A DNA stretch of 26,409 bases from positions 2,634-29,042 of the forward strand of contig FLMG01002203.1 of the NCBI GenBank assembly GCA_900088475.1, given 5' to 3'. Source of the DNA: Hyphochytrium catenoides. Lineage: Eukaryota; Sar; Hyphochytriomycetes; Hyphochytriales; Hyphochytriaceae. Below are positions 17,726 to 26,409 of this stretch, piece after piece. A program made the translations under genes and the position numbers. Within the stretch, counting starts at the first letter, position 1; the number at the start of each line of letters is the position of its first letter. The notes under the pieces were generated by a model. The model had not been told where the DNA came from, searched no databases, and saw only the letters and a list, made by a program, of their open reading frames with translations.

Positions 17726-19230
17726 GTTATCACTCGTTATTCCTCCCTCATCCTTCCTCGCCCCTCATCAATGTCAGCCGCAGGCTGCTCTAAGCGTCTC
17801 CTTGCATCTGTCGCCCGCATTATTCTCTTTTCGCTTTCAGACAACCAACCAACAAAGACACCACCACCACCACCCTCGCTCTAACGACGCGCCGCAGCAC
17901 TGCAGCTTGTTGCTCTTTTCACTCTTCTTATTGTTGGGTTTTTTTTTGTCCTCATTCAATCATAAACTACTGTTTACTGCCAACAACAACAAAGAAAGCA
18001 GCCCCAAGAATCTTTAGAAGGATCGTGTCTTCAGTCCCTCTCCAGGGAAGAGTCTTCCAGCATTGTGCATAATAGTGCGCGATCCTCCCTAGTTGCTGCT
18101 GCTGAAAGAAGGATAATACACATATGTAGGAGCCAGAAGAAGAAGTCGTGGTGGAAAATATTCCTGTTCTCTAGGTTGGCCCGCCGCCGCAGGAGGGTCC
18201 TCATCCTCCGCAAACGCAGAAGGGCGACCTGTGATAATAACTGCTGTGAGCGCGAAGTCTCCGCTCTCTCCGTGGTTTTCAACTCTCTTCGTTACCATCT
18301 TGCGTCACAACATCTTCTTCGGTGCTCTACTAACTGCTGCTGGTTGTATATAGTTAGTAACTCAAAATGCCTCAGCTTGTCAAGCGTCATTGGAGCAGAC
18401 GTCGTCCCACGGGCAGCAGGTCAAGGAAGAAGACGAATGGGACCAGCAGCAGAGTATCTGGGCGGGCTGCTTACTAATAGTCTTTTTGACAGAGTTCAGC
18501 TAGACTGGTGGTCAGCAGTCTTTCTCTATAATAGTCTTACACGGTCGATAACTCTGCCAAGTAAAGCGTCGTGTTTGGGGTCGGTCATGGTACCAAGGAA
18601 GGGCTGGAAAGGGGGCCTGAGGAGAAGCTCTCATATATATGAGAAGGAGGGAGGTCGTTGATGAGCCAAACACAGCCAATAACACTAAGAACCAGCAGCC
18701 ACCAGCAGCGATACTCTCTAAGCTAATAATAGCATAAATAGCCGTCGTAGGACTCTATGACATTAGTACGAGAATGCAATCAACAATAACAAAAGAAAGT
18801 GTTAATGCTAGCTGCTGTGGTTGGCGCCTGCTCCTGCTGCGACGTAAGAGAAATGTCAAGCGCGTGTGGCCAGGCCGCCGAGGGACGAAGCAGCAGCAAG
18901 GAAGAAAGGAAAGCATCATTCCTCCGCCTCCGGAGCAGCAGTCCAAGGGCCAGTAGCGCTGCCCACGCCCCTCCTCCTTCCCTCCCTTCACTTCCCTGCG
19001 TCACAGAGGCAGACAGACGGGTAAAAGCTATGGATATTATTAGGCCTAGATCATGAGAGATACGAATAGAGAGGAGCTAGGAAGAGGGAGGAGAGGGCGA
19101 GACGGGTGGGACACACGCCCCAGGCTACATTCATGCTGTGGTAAGGTTGTGTGAGCAGGCCCACCCATCCCTCTGGCTGCCGTTACAAGCCTTTCTCCTA
19201 CAGAAGGCACCTGAACCACGTGAGGGAAGG
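17726..19230. other. No recognisable gene; scattered CTG/CAG-type triplets
   Basis: Both strands have ORFs up to about 200 codons (for example 18065-18661 plus), but their composition is repetitive (Arg/Ser-rich) and no conserved motif is visible. There is a T-run at about 17939-17948 and several CTG/CAG runs (18093-18104, 18338-18344, 18828-18840, 18889-18897). I call nothing coding here. Confidence 0.5.
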
Positions 19231-19238
19231 GAAGCAAG

Positions 19239-19241
<3 letters not shown>

Positions 19242-19287
<46 letters not shown>
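19242..19287 (+). repeat. (AG)23 microsatellite
   Basis: 46 bases of perfect AG dinucleotide repeat on the plus strand, the longest perfect dinucleotide run in the window. It lies about 1.1 kb upstream of the receptor gene. Confidence 0.95.
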
Positions 19288-19289
<2 letters not shown>

Positions 19290-20371
19290 CCATAGTGGCA
19301 GTATCATAAGCAGCAGCACTCTGGCTCTGTCGCACCCACCAACTGCTGTCCCTTGTGCTCCCTGCTCTGTTCTCTGCTGCTGCTGCCACTTCTCCTGCTG
19401 TCTCCTCTCTCCTGCACCATCCCTCCTCTCCTCCTCCTGCCCCTGACAGGAGGAGCGGTGGGCGGCGGTTACAAAGCTATCAAGCCGGCGGAGGAGGAGG
19501 AGGAAGAGGAATACACCAAGAGGGAGGAGACAGAAGACTGACGAGACCCTGTGGGAAACCTTCTTTACTGCCATCTCCCCGGCTCGTCTTAGTCCTTAGC
19601 ACCACCCTCACAGCAGGCAAGGCTGATGACAAGAGAGAGAGCAAGAAAGTTAACCTAATAATGTCGTCCGGCCACATCGAGGGCAAGGAGGAGTTCGCAG
19701 CATGAATGGGCAAGAGGTAAATAAGGGGACAAGAGGAGGGGGAGTAAGGCCCCTGCCGGCCTCCTGCTTCTGGCTCGTAGAGCGCTGGCTCTGTTGAAGA
19801 ATAGCGGCGGGAGGGTTTCGAATGAGAGGAAGGCGCCTTCAACTCACCTCTAAGTCGTGTTCCTCCATCCTCTCTCCATACTCCATAGTAGGCACCTTGA
19901 TACGAGCTACGGGACAAATAGCGTCCGCTTTGGTTCCTGCTCACCCGGTGTCCCTCCTCATCCTTACCTTCTCCTTTATCCCGACCCGCCGCCTTCATTT
20001 ACTCTTCTGACGCATTTCCAATCGGCTCTCTCGCTCTTCCTTCTGCCCCTGCAATCCTCTGCATCGCTCTAGCTCTATAAGTTCTGTCGCAGATTGTGAA
20101 GGCGCTAACTTCTTAGGCACTCATCACCGTTCTTCAGTCTTGAGTCCTCTGCCGCTGCTCTGCAAGGCTGACACAAGAGGACGTGGGAACACGGAGACGA
20201 TGATGGGCTGTAGACCTTCAAAATGATGGAAATAAGAAGAGCTTCTAGGCCAGCTTACACAACACCAGCAGACTCATTGGGAGGCAGCGGATCCGGTGTT
20301 AGTTCATAGCGAAGGCTCTGGGGTCGAAAGGAGAGGCAGGCAGGCAACCAACAGGAAGGCAATCACCTGGA
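19290..20371. other. Upstream region of the receptor gene; no firm gene
   Basis: Further triplet repeats occur (CTG at 19375-19386, GGAGGA at 19487-19506). On the minus strand a short reading MKAAGRDKGEG could splice at 19960 (GTAAGG) to a stretch ending GTGAGT at 19855 and perhaps to one near 19790, but without any recognised motif. The receptor's promoter and 5' UTR must lie in the last part, just before 20393. Confidence 0.4.
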
Positions 20372-20392
20372 TAGGAGCTATCCTGTCCTCCT

Positions 20393-22249
20393 ATGGCGCC
20401 TCCATTGAACCTCCTGGCCATGTTGCCACTCCTTTGCAGTGCTCTCACCTCCTCCTCAAACTTAAGTTCCCCGGATAGTAATTTTTCCTCCTCCTCCTCC
20501 CTCTCTTCCTCACTCTCTCCGTCCTCAGCATCTGCTACCTTTCTCCTCCTTACTCATTGCGACTCAGGTCGACTACTGCAAACTGAGGCCCGGTGGGTGA
20601 GAGCGACGACGAGAGACATCTCAGCCACCTGTGCCGCTCTACGACTTCCTCTTATGGGAGGAGAAAGGGTTGAAGGAAGAGCTGCGGGCGAAGCCGAGAA
20701 ACTATGGGTGGTGAGGGACATGGAGGGATTGGCATGGGAGGAAGAAGGACAGAAAGACTCTATGGACACGCTGGCCCGCGCATCCTCATCTGCGCTTATG
20801 GAGCTTGTAACCCTGGGTCATCTCTCTCTCCCCTGCGACCACATCCCTTGGCTTAGTCCTTATTCTTTGCTGATCTGCTCTCTTTGCTTGGCAAGCCTCT
20901 GCCTTTTTCTGCTGCTGGGACTCTTAATTGAAGTGTTCCGGAAGACAAAGTTTATCGCCTTTTCCCAACGCTTCTTTCTGCATCTTTTCTCTCTAGGTGG
21001 CGTCGCCGTCACACTATCCTCGCTCTCCTTCATCGGCAAGACTGCAGCGTGGACCTGCTCCCTCCGTGCGGCATGTGTCTCCATATCGACCTCCCTCATG
21101 TTTGCGACCCTTTTTCTCAAGCTTCGACGCGGCTTGCGTCTCCTCTCTGGAGGCTGCCGCCGGCTTGTCCTCTCCAATAGTCGCCTCGCCATAGAGATCT
21201 TAGGTGCCGTCTTGGTAGACATCGTGCTCCTCATCCTCTGGCACATCGTTGGTGTCGACAGGCCTCATACCGTTTTCGTCTCCTACTCTTTTCCTTCGAC
21301 CTCCGACCTCCCTCTGGCAGAGATCCCAGGCACTCAGTGTGACGGCCCCGGATCCACCCTCTTTCTCTCTCTTCTCTTCATCTGGAAGCTGGTGCTCCTG
21401 ATCTTTGGGTTGTGGATCTGTTACAGGACAAGGAGTAATCCAGAAGCTCGCTCGCAACTGGAATGGAGAGAAGTGGCGTCTGGTATCCTCCTCGGTCTCT
21501 TAGTACTATTCGCCGCTGTGCTGATTGGAGGACTGCTCACCCTGCCTGGTACCGGGGATCGACTCCTTGTGTTCTCGCTTGTCTGCGTTCTTCTAGGCCC
21601 TGTGGTGGTGCTGACGGTGCTTGTCCCTAAGGTTTACTTCTTGCTGACCAATCCCGCCGCCATCGCCGAGCGGCTAGCCACCAAAGAGGCAAAGCGTTCC
21701 GTCTATGGTCTCACTCTGGCGCTTCTCTACAAAAAGAGAAAAGCAACACGCCAAAGCCGTAGCACCGGGATCTCAACTGGTGAAGGAGGAACAGGTGGAG
21801 AAGGTCCCGCAGTGCGAGCCGTGGAGAAGGTGCCAGTGCTCTCTCGCACAACCAGCAGCAGCTCCGCATACATGAGAAAAGTAATTAACGCAGCGCGTGT
21901 TTCCAAGGATAAAGTCAGCCCCATCATCATCGGCGGTGGTGGAGCAGAAGACAAAGACCGACAGAACGGGGGGTTCAAGGCGGCAGCTCCTCAGGACCAA
22001 GCGGCCATGGCCGCGGAGTTGGAAGAACTGAAAAGGTTTGCCAGACGCTTAAGCACCGTCACACTACCGACAACAGCGCACACAGCGACGGCGTCTGGGG
22101 TTGGCCCAGTCTCTTTGGTACAGAGCTCCCTTACCACCAACACCCTCCCTTCATCATCCGCCCCCATCTCCGCCTCGTCGACTTCCGCGACCGCCGTTCT
22201 TCCGTATGACAAGCAGAGCTCTCCGTCATCCCAATCATCGTCCTCCTAG
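20393..22249 (+). CDS. Class C (GABA-B/metabotropic-type) seven-transmembrane receptor, apparently intronless, 618 aa
   Basis: An in-frame TAG at 20372-20374 precedes the ATG, supporting this start. Residues 1-20 (MAPPLNLLAMLPLLCSALTS) look like a signal peptide. The ectodomain is short (about 130 aa, Ser-rich) with no Venus-flytrap ligand domain. Seven hydrophobic segments lie at about 156-180, 193-214, 222-243, 264-287, 321-344, 361-384 and 390-411. Class C hallmarks: IEVFRKTKFI after helix 1; SLRAACVSISTSLMFATLFL with KLRRGLRL as helix 3 and its basic end; Cys222 (WTC) and Cys316 (GTQC) able to form the conserved helix 3-loop 2 disulfide; WKLVLLIFGLWICYRTRS as helix 5; VLVPKVYFLL as the family's PKxY end of helix 7. 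The cytoplasmic tail (about 200 aa) is Ser/Thr-rich, with a short helix ELEELKRFARRL that might self-associate. Likely a plasma-membrane, G-protein-coupled sensor; the ligand is unknown. Confidence 0.85.
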   Translation: MAPPLNLLAMLPLLCSALTSSSNLSSPDSNFSSSSSLSSSLSPSSASATFLLLTHCDSGRLLQTEARWVRATTRDISATCAALRLPLMGGERVEGRAAGEAEKLWVVRDMEGLAWEEEGQKDSMDTLARASSSALMELVTLGHLSLPCDHIPWLSPYSLLICSLCLASLCLFLLLGLLIEVFRKTKFIAFSQRFFLHLFSLGGVAVTLSSLSFIGKTAAWTCSLRAACVSISTSLMFATLFLKLRRGLRLLSGGCRRLVLSNSRLAIEILGAVLVDIVLLILWHIVGVDRPHTVFVSYSFPSTSDLPLAEIPGTQCDGPGSTLFLSLLFIWKLVLLIFGLWICYRTRSNPEARSQLEWREVASGILLGLLVLFAAVLIGGLLTLPGTGDRLLVFSLVCVLLGPVVVLTVLVPKVYFLLTNPAAIAERLATKEAKRSVYGLTLALLYKKRKATRQSRSTGISTGEGGTGGEGPAVRAVEKVPVLSRTTSSSSAYMRKVINAARVSKDKVSPIIIGGGGAEDKDRQNGGFKAAAPQDQAAMAAELEELKRFARRLSTVTLPTTAHTATASGVGPVSLVQSSLTTNTLPSSSAPISASSTSATAVLPYDKQSSPSSQSSSS

Positions 22250-23670
22250 CAGCTTCCCTCTCGTTGTTTGACCGAAGCTCTTTCAAACTACTATGATGTG
22301 CGCCACCCTCCCGCTGCCTGCTGCCCTCAGTCCACGACGACTATGTCGTTAAGCAGTAAGTTTTGTCACCTGCTGACATCACAAAGACGGCGGGATAATG
22401 AGTGATGGAGACATAATATACACGGGGTTTCTTCACCCGTCAGATAGAGTGTAGGAGGGAGCGCTGCTCCTCTTATGGTGTAACTCATCCCTATCATCAT
22501 TATCAGCACCACCATTATCATCAGCACCACCACAGACCCGCTGAGGAAGAAGACTAGGCCGCCAGGGCTCTCATCATGTTGAAAAGAACGATTACACTCC
22601 TCTCAACGACCAAGTACCTCTCGAACATACGCTTCCCCTACTAGACTTTGCTGCTGAGTAACTTGGCGAGTTCGCAGCGGGAGCAGCTACTTCCTAATAT
22701 ACTAGAGCGACATTTTACTTTTTCTAAATAATGAGCATAGAAACAGTAAACAAATTGCGCAGTTAGTAGTCGCCGCCTACCAATTCTCAACTTCTGTCTG
22801 CTGTCAATCCACTGTATAGGGATAGTTGGGTGTATCTACCACAGTACGAGTAGTACCAGTCACAAAAGGAGGACCCCATTACCTCCTAAGAGCCAGATAG
22901 TCCCACCCCCCAAGTACTTGTACAACTGTACCTTCCGTGGACCCCTTAATAAGATTCAGAAGCTAGTGTTCTAGATACTGGTTGGATACAGAACTAGGTA
23001 CGTTGACGACCCAGAGTATATCCTTCTGGTGACTCCCCTTTCTCTTCAGTCGTTATTTGTTTGAAGAAGAGACCATGGGACTCGTAAGGACACGTTTTCC
23101 TCTAGGTATCAACCACTACTAGTACTACTTAGACGAAGAAGAAGAAAACGAGGCAAGAGCTACGAACTCTTGGTTTTATCTGCTCTCTCCCCTACACCAC
23201 TATCGTCATTAAAGCAGAGAGATCACAGTTGTTGATTCTCAGCAGTAACTAAAGGAAAGGGGAAGAGAAGGCAACCATACCATCGTCAAATTCGACGGGC
23301 GTGCAAGAGAAAGGTCAAAGTGCTAACGAGGAATACACTTCAAACTCTGATGAGACATTTTCTTCAAGGAGGGCTGAGGAGATTCTGGTAGTATAAAGAC
23401 TTAAAGGCATCGTCGATTGAAAGGAATGACCATGATGAGGCGTCAAGTGAAGAGCGATCACATTGAGCTTCATAAGCCGCTGTACGGCGACATAGCCCCC
23501 ACTCAAAAGACTCCCAAACTGGCCGGACAAACAAGAAAGCTGCAACCGTAGTACTACAGCCTTACAGCGAGCCTCAAACTTCTCAACCTCGTATTCTCAG
23601 ATAAAGGACTCTGATAGCGTACTTCGGCTGCTGCATCCTAAGGAAGGGTTCTGAATTGCAGCGACGAGTC
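22250..23670. other. 3' flank of the receptor gene; no gene recognised
   Basis: Non-coding by eye. It includes an imperfect CATCATTATCAGCACCACC repeat at 22493-22535 and a short CTACTAGTACTACTT motif near 23117. Base composition becomes more A/T-rich than in the first 13 kb. The receptor's polyadenylation site should lie in the first few hundred bases, but no canonical signal is evident. Confidence 0.45.
22493..22535 (+). repeat. Short ATCATTATCAGCACCACC tandem repeat
   Basis: The unit ATCATTATCAGCACCACC occurs about twice in succession with one imperfect junction, just downstream of the receptor gene. Confidence 0.6.
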
Positions 23671-25260
23671 CGTGATAGACACATCAAAAGTCGTGTGTTG
23701 GAAAGGAATTGGACAAACTAAAATAAAAAATCTCAAGCTTCAAGGAGGTGACGGAGGTTCACGAGCGTCTTCAGGCCAGACGAGTACCGAAAAGCACGAA
23801 AGAGAATATCTTGAACGCGACATGGCTGATGTAACAATAGAACCGAAATGCCGGAAAGTCCTGAACGCGACATGGTTGATGAAACATCACAGCGAAACGG
23901 TCAGGTAGCTCGTGATTTTTGAGGGAGGCCTGACTCAAAAGCCGAGCGAGAAACCCATGCAATAAGCGGAGGTTGAACTGAGAACAGAGAGAGACCAACT
24001 TGACATGGATTACAAGCCGGAAGGATAGGTTGACCTTGGCAAGCCCCTAGACAACTGCAAACGGGGCAAAGTGGGGCCTGAGGTGAGGACACAAAGATAA
24101 TCTCCCCCCCTCGTGTCCACCTCATCCAGACCGGAGAGAACAGAAGAAGGATATGCATAACAATAGCTGGTAAAAGCAGAAGAAATGGGTACAAGTACAC
24201 CTGAGCGTTCCACACCCACTAGTCGAGAGGCAGTTGCCGGGAAAGCTGGGAGATCCTCGACGCCCGGAGTGCCAAGGCTGAGCCGCAAGCCATCTGTGGG
24301 TGCCTGAAGAAAGGCAAGGGCTTTTCCTACATCTTCTATTGAACCATTAAGAGTACCATCATTTAAGCTGGTATTACTACAGAAGACGCAGCGATATTGG
24401 TGACAATAGAATGAGGACCTTTCTGTGAAAAGGGCCAAAACGGTCACCTTGCTGGACTCCACAAGAACTAGCCAGGAGAACAAACCCATGAAAAGATGTC
24501 ACGAGGTAGAGGAAGAAGAACAGGAACCACAAGGAAGTGAGCTTCACGCCTTCCAGGGAGATTGCTGGACAGAGTTGAGTGCATTCTCGTATCAAACATC
24601 AGTAGAAACCATGGACATATTGTCGACAAAGTCGTTAACAACCTTCAGACAGCAGCATGAATGAGCACCACCTTCCCTTCTTCGTCAGCCTTCATCTTCA
24701 TCATCATATCATTCTGTGGTGGAACAAACAGCAGTATTACTGTAGGAGCTTTGACACGACCATCACTCCTCTTGTTGTATGTTCAGCATTAACCCTTCAC
24801 TCATGGGAGTTCGAGCTGCGGGGAATTGTTGGAGTCTGAGGCACAGCTATCTGGACTACAAGCCGGCAAGCTAGCTATCCAAGTTCCAGCTCCAAAGTCT
24901 CAATAGAAGCCAAGATATGAAACAAACGAAATGTACCTGTTTATATCTATGGCTTATGGTCAGTATCCCCGAATACCTCCAGGACTGACTGTTTCTATTA
25001 TTGCGGACACGACCATCACCATGACTTAGTATCTTAGGGATTATTTGGAATTGTTGGCATAGTCAAAATAGCTCTAGTTTGTGGGACCCAGTTGGGCTTG
25101 TAAATATAGCACTCTCATCTAATGCCGCTGTCCAGTCTCCCGGATAAATCCAACAGCAGGTCTTCTGTCAACCATTTTCCACACACTTGATCCTTCGCGT
25201 AAGTTAGTGGTAGGAAGAGTAACCTCGTTGTCACCCATATTCTGCAACGATCAGAAAAGA
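23671..25260. other. No gene recognised; minor repeats and isolated ORFs
   Basis: The longest ORF is on the minus strand at 24010-24489 (159 codons, including GSIEDVGKALAFLQAPTDG). It has no recognised domain, no splice context and no homologous-looking neighbours, so it is not called. A 14-base word GACACGACCATCAC appears at about 24753 and 25006. Confidence 0.4.
23812..23881 (+). repeat. 20-bp direct repeat, spacing 50
   Basis: TGAACGCGACATGGCTGATG at 23812-23831 recurs at 23862-23881 with one mismatch (C to T), giving a 50-base period with diverged sequence between. Confidence 0.85.
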
Positions 25261-25265
25261 AGAGA

Positions 25266-25287
25266 GCTAGGTAGGTAGTGGCAAGAG
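25266..25287 (+). repeat. Dispersed direct repeat, copy 1
   Basis: A 22-base word beginning GCTAGGTAGGTAGTGG matches 26337-26358 with one mismatch. Confidence 0.8.
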
Positions 25288-25322
25288 TGATGAATTCTAG
25301 CAGAGGTAGATGTTGATGATGT

Positions 25323-25380
25323 CTGAAGCTCTGTCTAGATAAACATATAATAACAAAGGGACTCAATGATGATTTCTGTC
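25323..25380 (+). repeat. Repeat family copy A (diverged)
   Basis: CTGAAGCT...TCTAGAT...ATAACAAAGGGACT...GATTTCT resembles 26147-26217 in the same orientation and 25665-25745 in reverse, with deletions relative to both. Confidence 0.6.
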
Positions 25381-25626
25381 AATTGGCTGTGAATGAATGT
25401 CTCTCTTGTGCTTTTCTGATCAATCTGAGCCTCGTTCCATCCTCCTCCTGGTTGAGTGCTGTTCGTTGTCAGTATTACAGTAGTCACTCTCTATACAAAC
25501 CTAGTTCTCAGGGACATAGACGTTACGGGTACACCTGTGTTATGGGAAAGAGGGATGGAAGGAGAATTCCCAGAACAACACAGGAGCAGCAGAGGAGAGA
25601 GAAATGATGAGGGAAGCTGGGCCGCA

Positions 25627-25775
25627 AGATCTCGAGACCAGACTCTCAGGACTCAGCCGTCATTCAGAGAGTTCTCAATCATAGATCAATACCCAGTCCC
25701 TTTGTTATCGTTTCCTCTAGATTGTGCTCATACAGAAGCTTCAGGCCTTGCCACCCAGCTCTGTAATGTTCATCA
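25627..25775 (-). repeat. Repeat family copy B: left arm of a second inverted repeat
   Basis: Reverse-complement match to 26108-26275. Shared blocks include AAGTCCCTTTGTTATCGTTT (one base different), CTAGATTGTGCTCATACAGA and AGCTTCAGGC, with ATCTCGAG near the outer side and CACCCAGCTCTGTAA near the inner side. Arms are about 150-165 bp with scattered differences, separated by about 330 bp. Confidence 0.85.
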
Positions 25776-25959
25776 GGCTATGTTAGGCCCACACTCGCAC
25801 TTGGTCGTGACTGTTGCTTCTCCTCTTCTCACTTGAGCTGCTAGAGTGACGATCCTGTCGCATACAATGACATCAAAGGAAGGCGGAGTACATCCGCACA
25901 ATATCGCTGTTCTACACAGCAAGGACCAGTATTCTATCTGCTGGTCAAGCCGGGTACGA

Positions 25960-26212
25960 AGTTACCTGCTGGATGAGTTAGACCTCCTCGTTCACATTGA
26001 GGATGAGAGTCAGGCACTGCTGGCTGATGGCAAGACCCGCTCACCAGTAAGGACTTCACAGAGACAAGCAAGAAGAACTGGAAGAAGAATGATCGGAAGA
26101 CGATCAACAAACTGGTGATGAACTTTACAGAGCTGGGTGACAATGCCTGAAGCTTCTGTATGAGCACAATCTAGATGAAACGATAACAAAGGGACTTGGT
26201 ATTGATGTGTGA
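25960..26212 (+). pseudogene. Frameshifted mobile-element protein fragment
   Basis: Three plus-strand readings follow one another in different frames: SYLLDELDLLVHIEDESQAL (about 25960-26040), SKDFTETSKKNWKKNDRKTI with NKLVMNFTELGDNA (26046-26150), and LKLLYEHNLDETITKGLGID (26147-26209), each ending in a stop. The charged helical composition and W..nDrK pattern resemble the Gag-like part of copia-type retroelements, but this is only a resemblance. Frame changes show it is decayed. The last segment is the part present in the repeat copies at 25323 and 25627. Confidence 0.3.
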
Positions 26213-26275
26213 TGGAGATTTCTATGAATGATCACTCAGTCCTGAGAGCCTGGTCTGGACTCGAGATCATCAGTG
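26108..26275 (+). repeat. Repeat family copy C: right arm of the second inverted repeat
   Basis: Partner of 25627-25775 in opposite orientation; carries the C-terminal part of the decayed protein fragment. Confidence 0.85.
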
Positions 26276-26336
26276 GTGACGGTCGAATTAACTCACCTAA
26301 TTGTCGCTCTCACTCACTCTCTCCCCCTCAGACGAA

Positions 26337-26358
26337 GCTAGGTGGGTAGTGGCAAGAG
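26337..26358 (+). repeat. Dispersed direct repeat, copy 2
   Basis: One-mismatch copy of 25266-25287, close to the window end. Confidence 0.8.
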
Positions 26359-26409
26359 CACTGACACTAGGAGGGAGCACTCCAAGGTGAGGACGCAGTG
26401 TTCGAAAGA

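Noticed and set aside
18065-18661. 198-codon plus-strand ORF
   Set aside because: Arg/Ser-rich with no conserved motif; the opposite strand is equally open over part of it.
22995-23061. YVDD peptide (RYVDDPEYILLV) suggesting a reverse transcriptase
   Set aside because: Only this tetrapeptide fits. The frame is closed by stops shortly on both sides and no other reverse-transcriptase motif is present.
24010-24489. 159-codon minus-strand ORF
   Set aside because: No recognised domain or splice context; its length is within chance for this composition.
1-26409. tRNA, rRNA, CRISPR, bacterial operon or phage features
   Set aside because: No cloverleaf-type sequence, rRNA signature or regularly spaced repeats were seen. 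Gene structure is clearly eukaryotic, so bacterial-style ribosome-binding sites and terminators do not apply.

Overview
The window is nuclear DNA from an intron-rich, flagellated eukaryote. Every intron-containing gene model below joins through GT-AG introns (one GC-AG), several only about 50 nt long. One gene encodes a dynein-arm assembly factor needed only by organisms with motile cilia. A protist is most likely. The tunnel-fold (CET1/TTM) RNA triphosphatase joined to a guanylyltransferase excludes animals and land plants, which use a cysteine-phosphatase type. I favour an alga or protist of the stramenopile/alveolate (SAR) group, but the sequence shown does not settle this.

Layout. Bases 1-13,160 are gene-dense. 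(1) 1-670, plus strand: the 3' end of a probable Golgin-A7/ERF4-type gene. (2) 952-3503, minus: a seven-exon gene for a protein with three coactosin-like ADF-H domains. (3) 4985-8161, plus: an eleven-exon DNAAF11 (LRRC6/tilB) gene. (4) 8298-13162, minus: a sixteen-exon gene for a fused RNA 5'-triphosphatase and mRNA guanylyltransferase. Each of the three complete spliced models joins in frame, with a length divisible by three: 528, 492 and 684 codons before the stop. Genes 1 and 2 converge, 2 and 3 diverge, and 3 and 4 converge with only 136 bases between stop codons.

From 13.2 to 20.3 kb I recognise no certain gene. This stretch holds a long CT/GA tract, a possible last exon of an unknown minus-strand gene, a decayed Cys-rich fragment, a large imperfect inverted repeat (arms about 680 bp) with remnants of a mobile-element-like zinc-knuckle ORF, a G-run with strong quadruplex potential, and many short triplet repeats. 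At 20393-22249 (plus) lies an apparently intronless gene for a seven-helix class C (GABA-B/metabotropic-type) receptor with a very short ectodomain. From 22.3 kb to the end there is no recognisable gene, only diverged repeats and remnants of a mobile element.

The genes are not one pathway. They cover actin regulation, ciliary dynein assembly, mRNA capping, signalling and probably protein palmitoylation. The most interesting features are the fused tunnel-type capping enzyme, the triple-coactosin protein, the palindromic element, and the recurrent polypurine/polypyrimidine tracts 270-400 bp upstream of three start codons.
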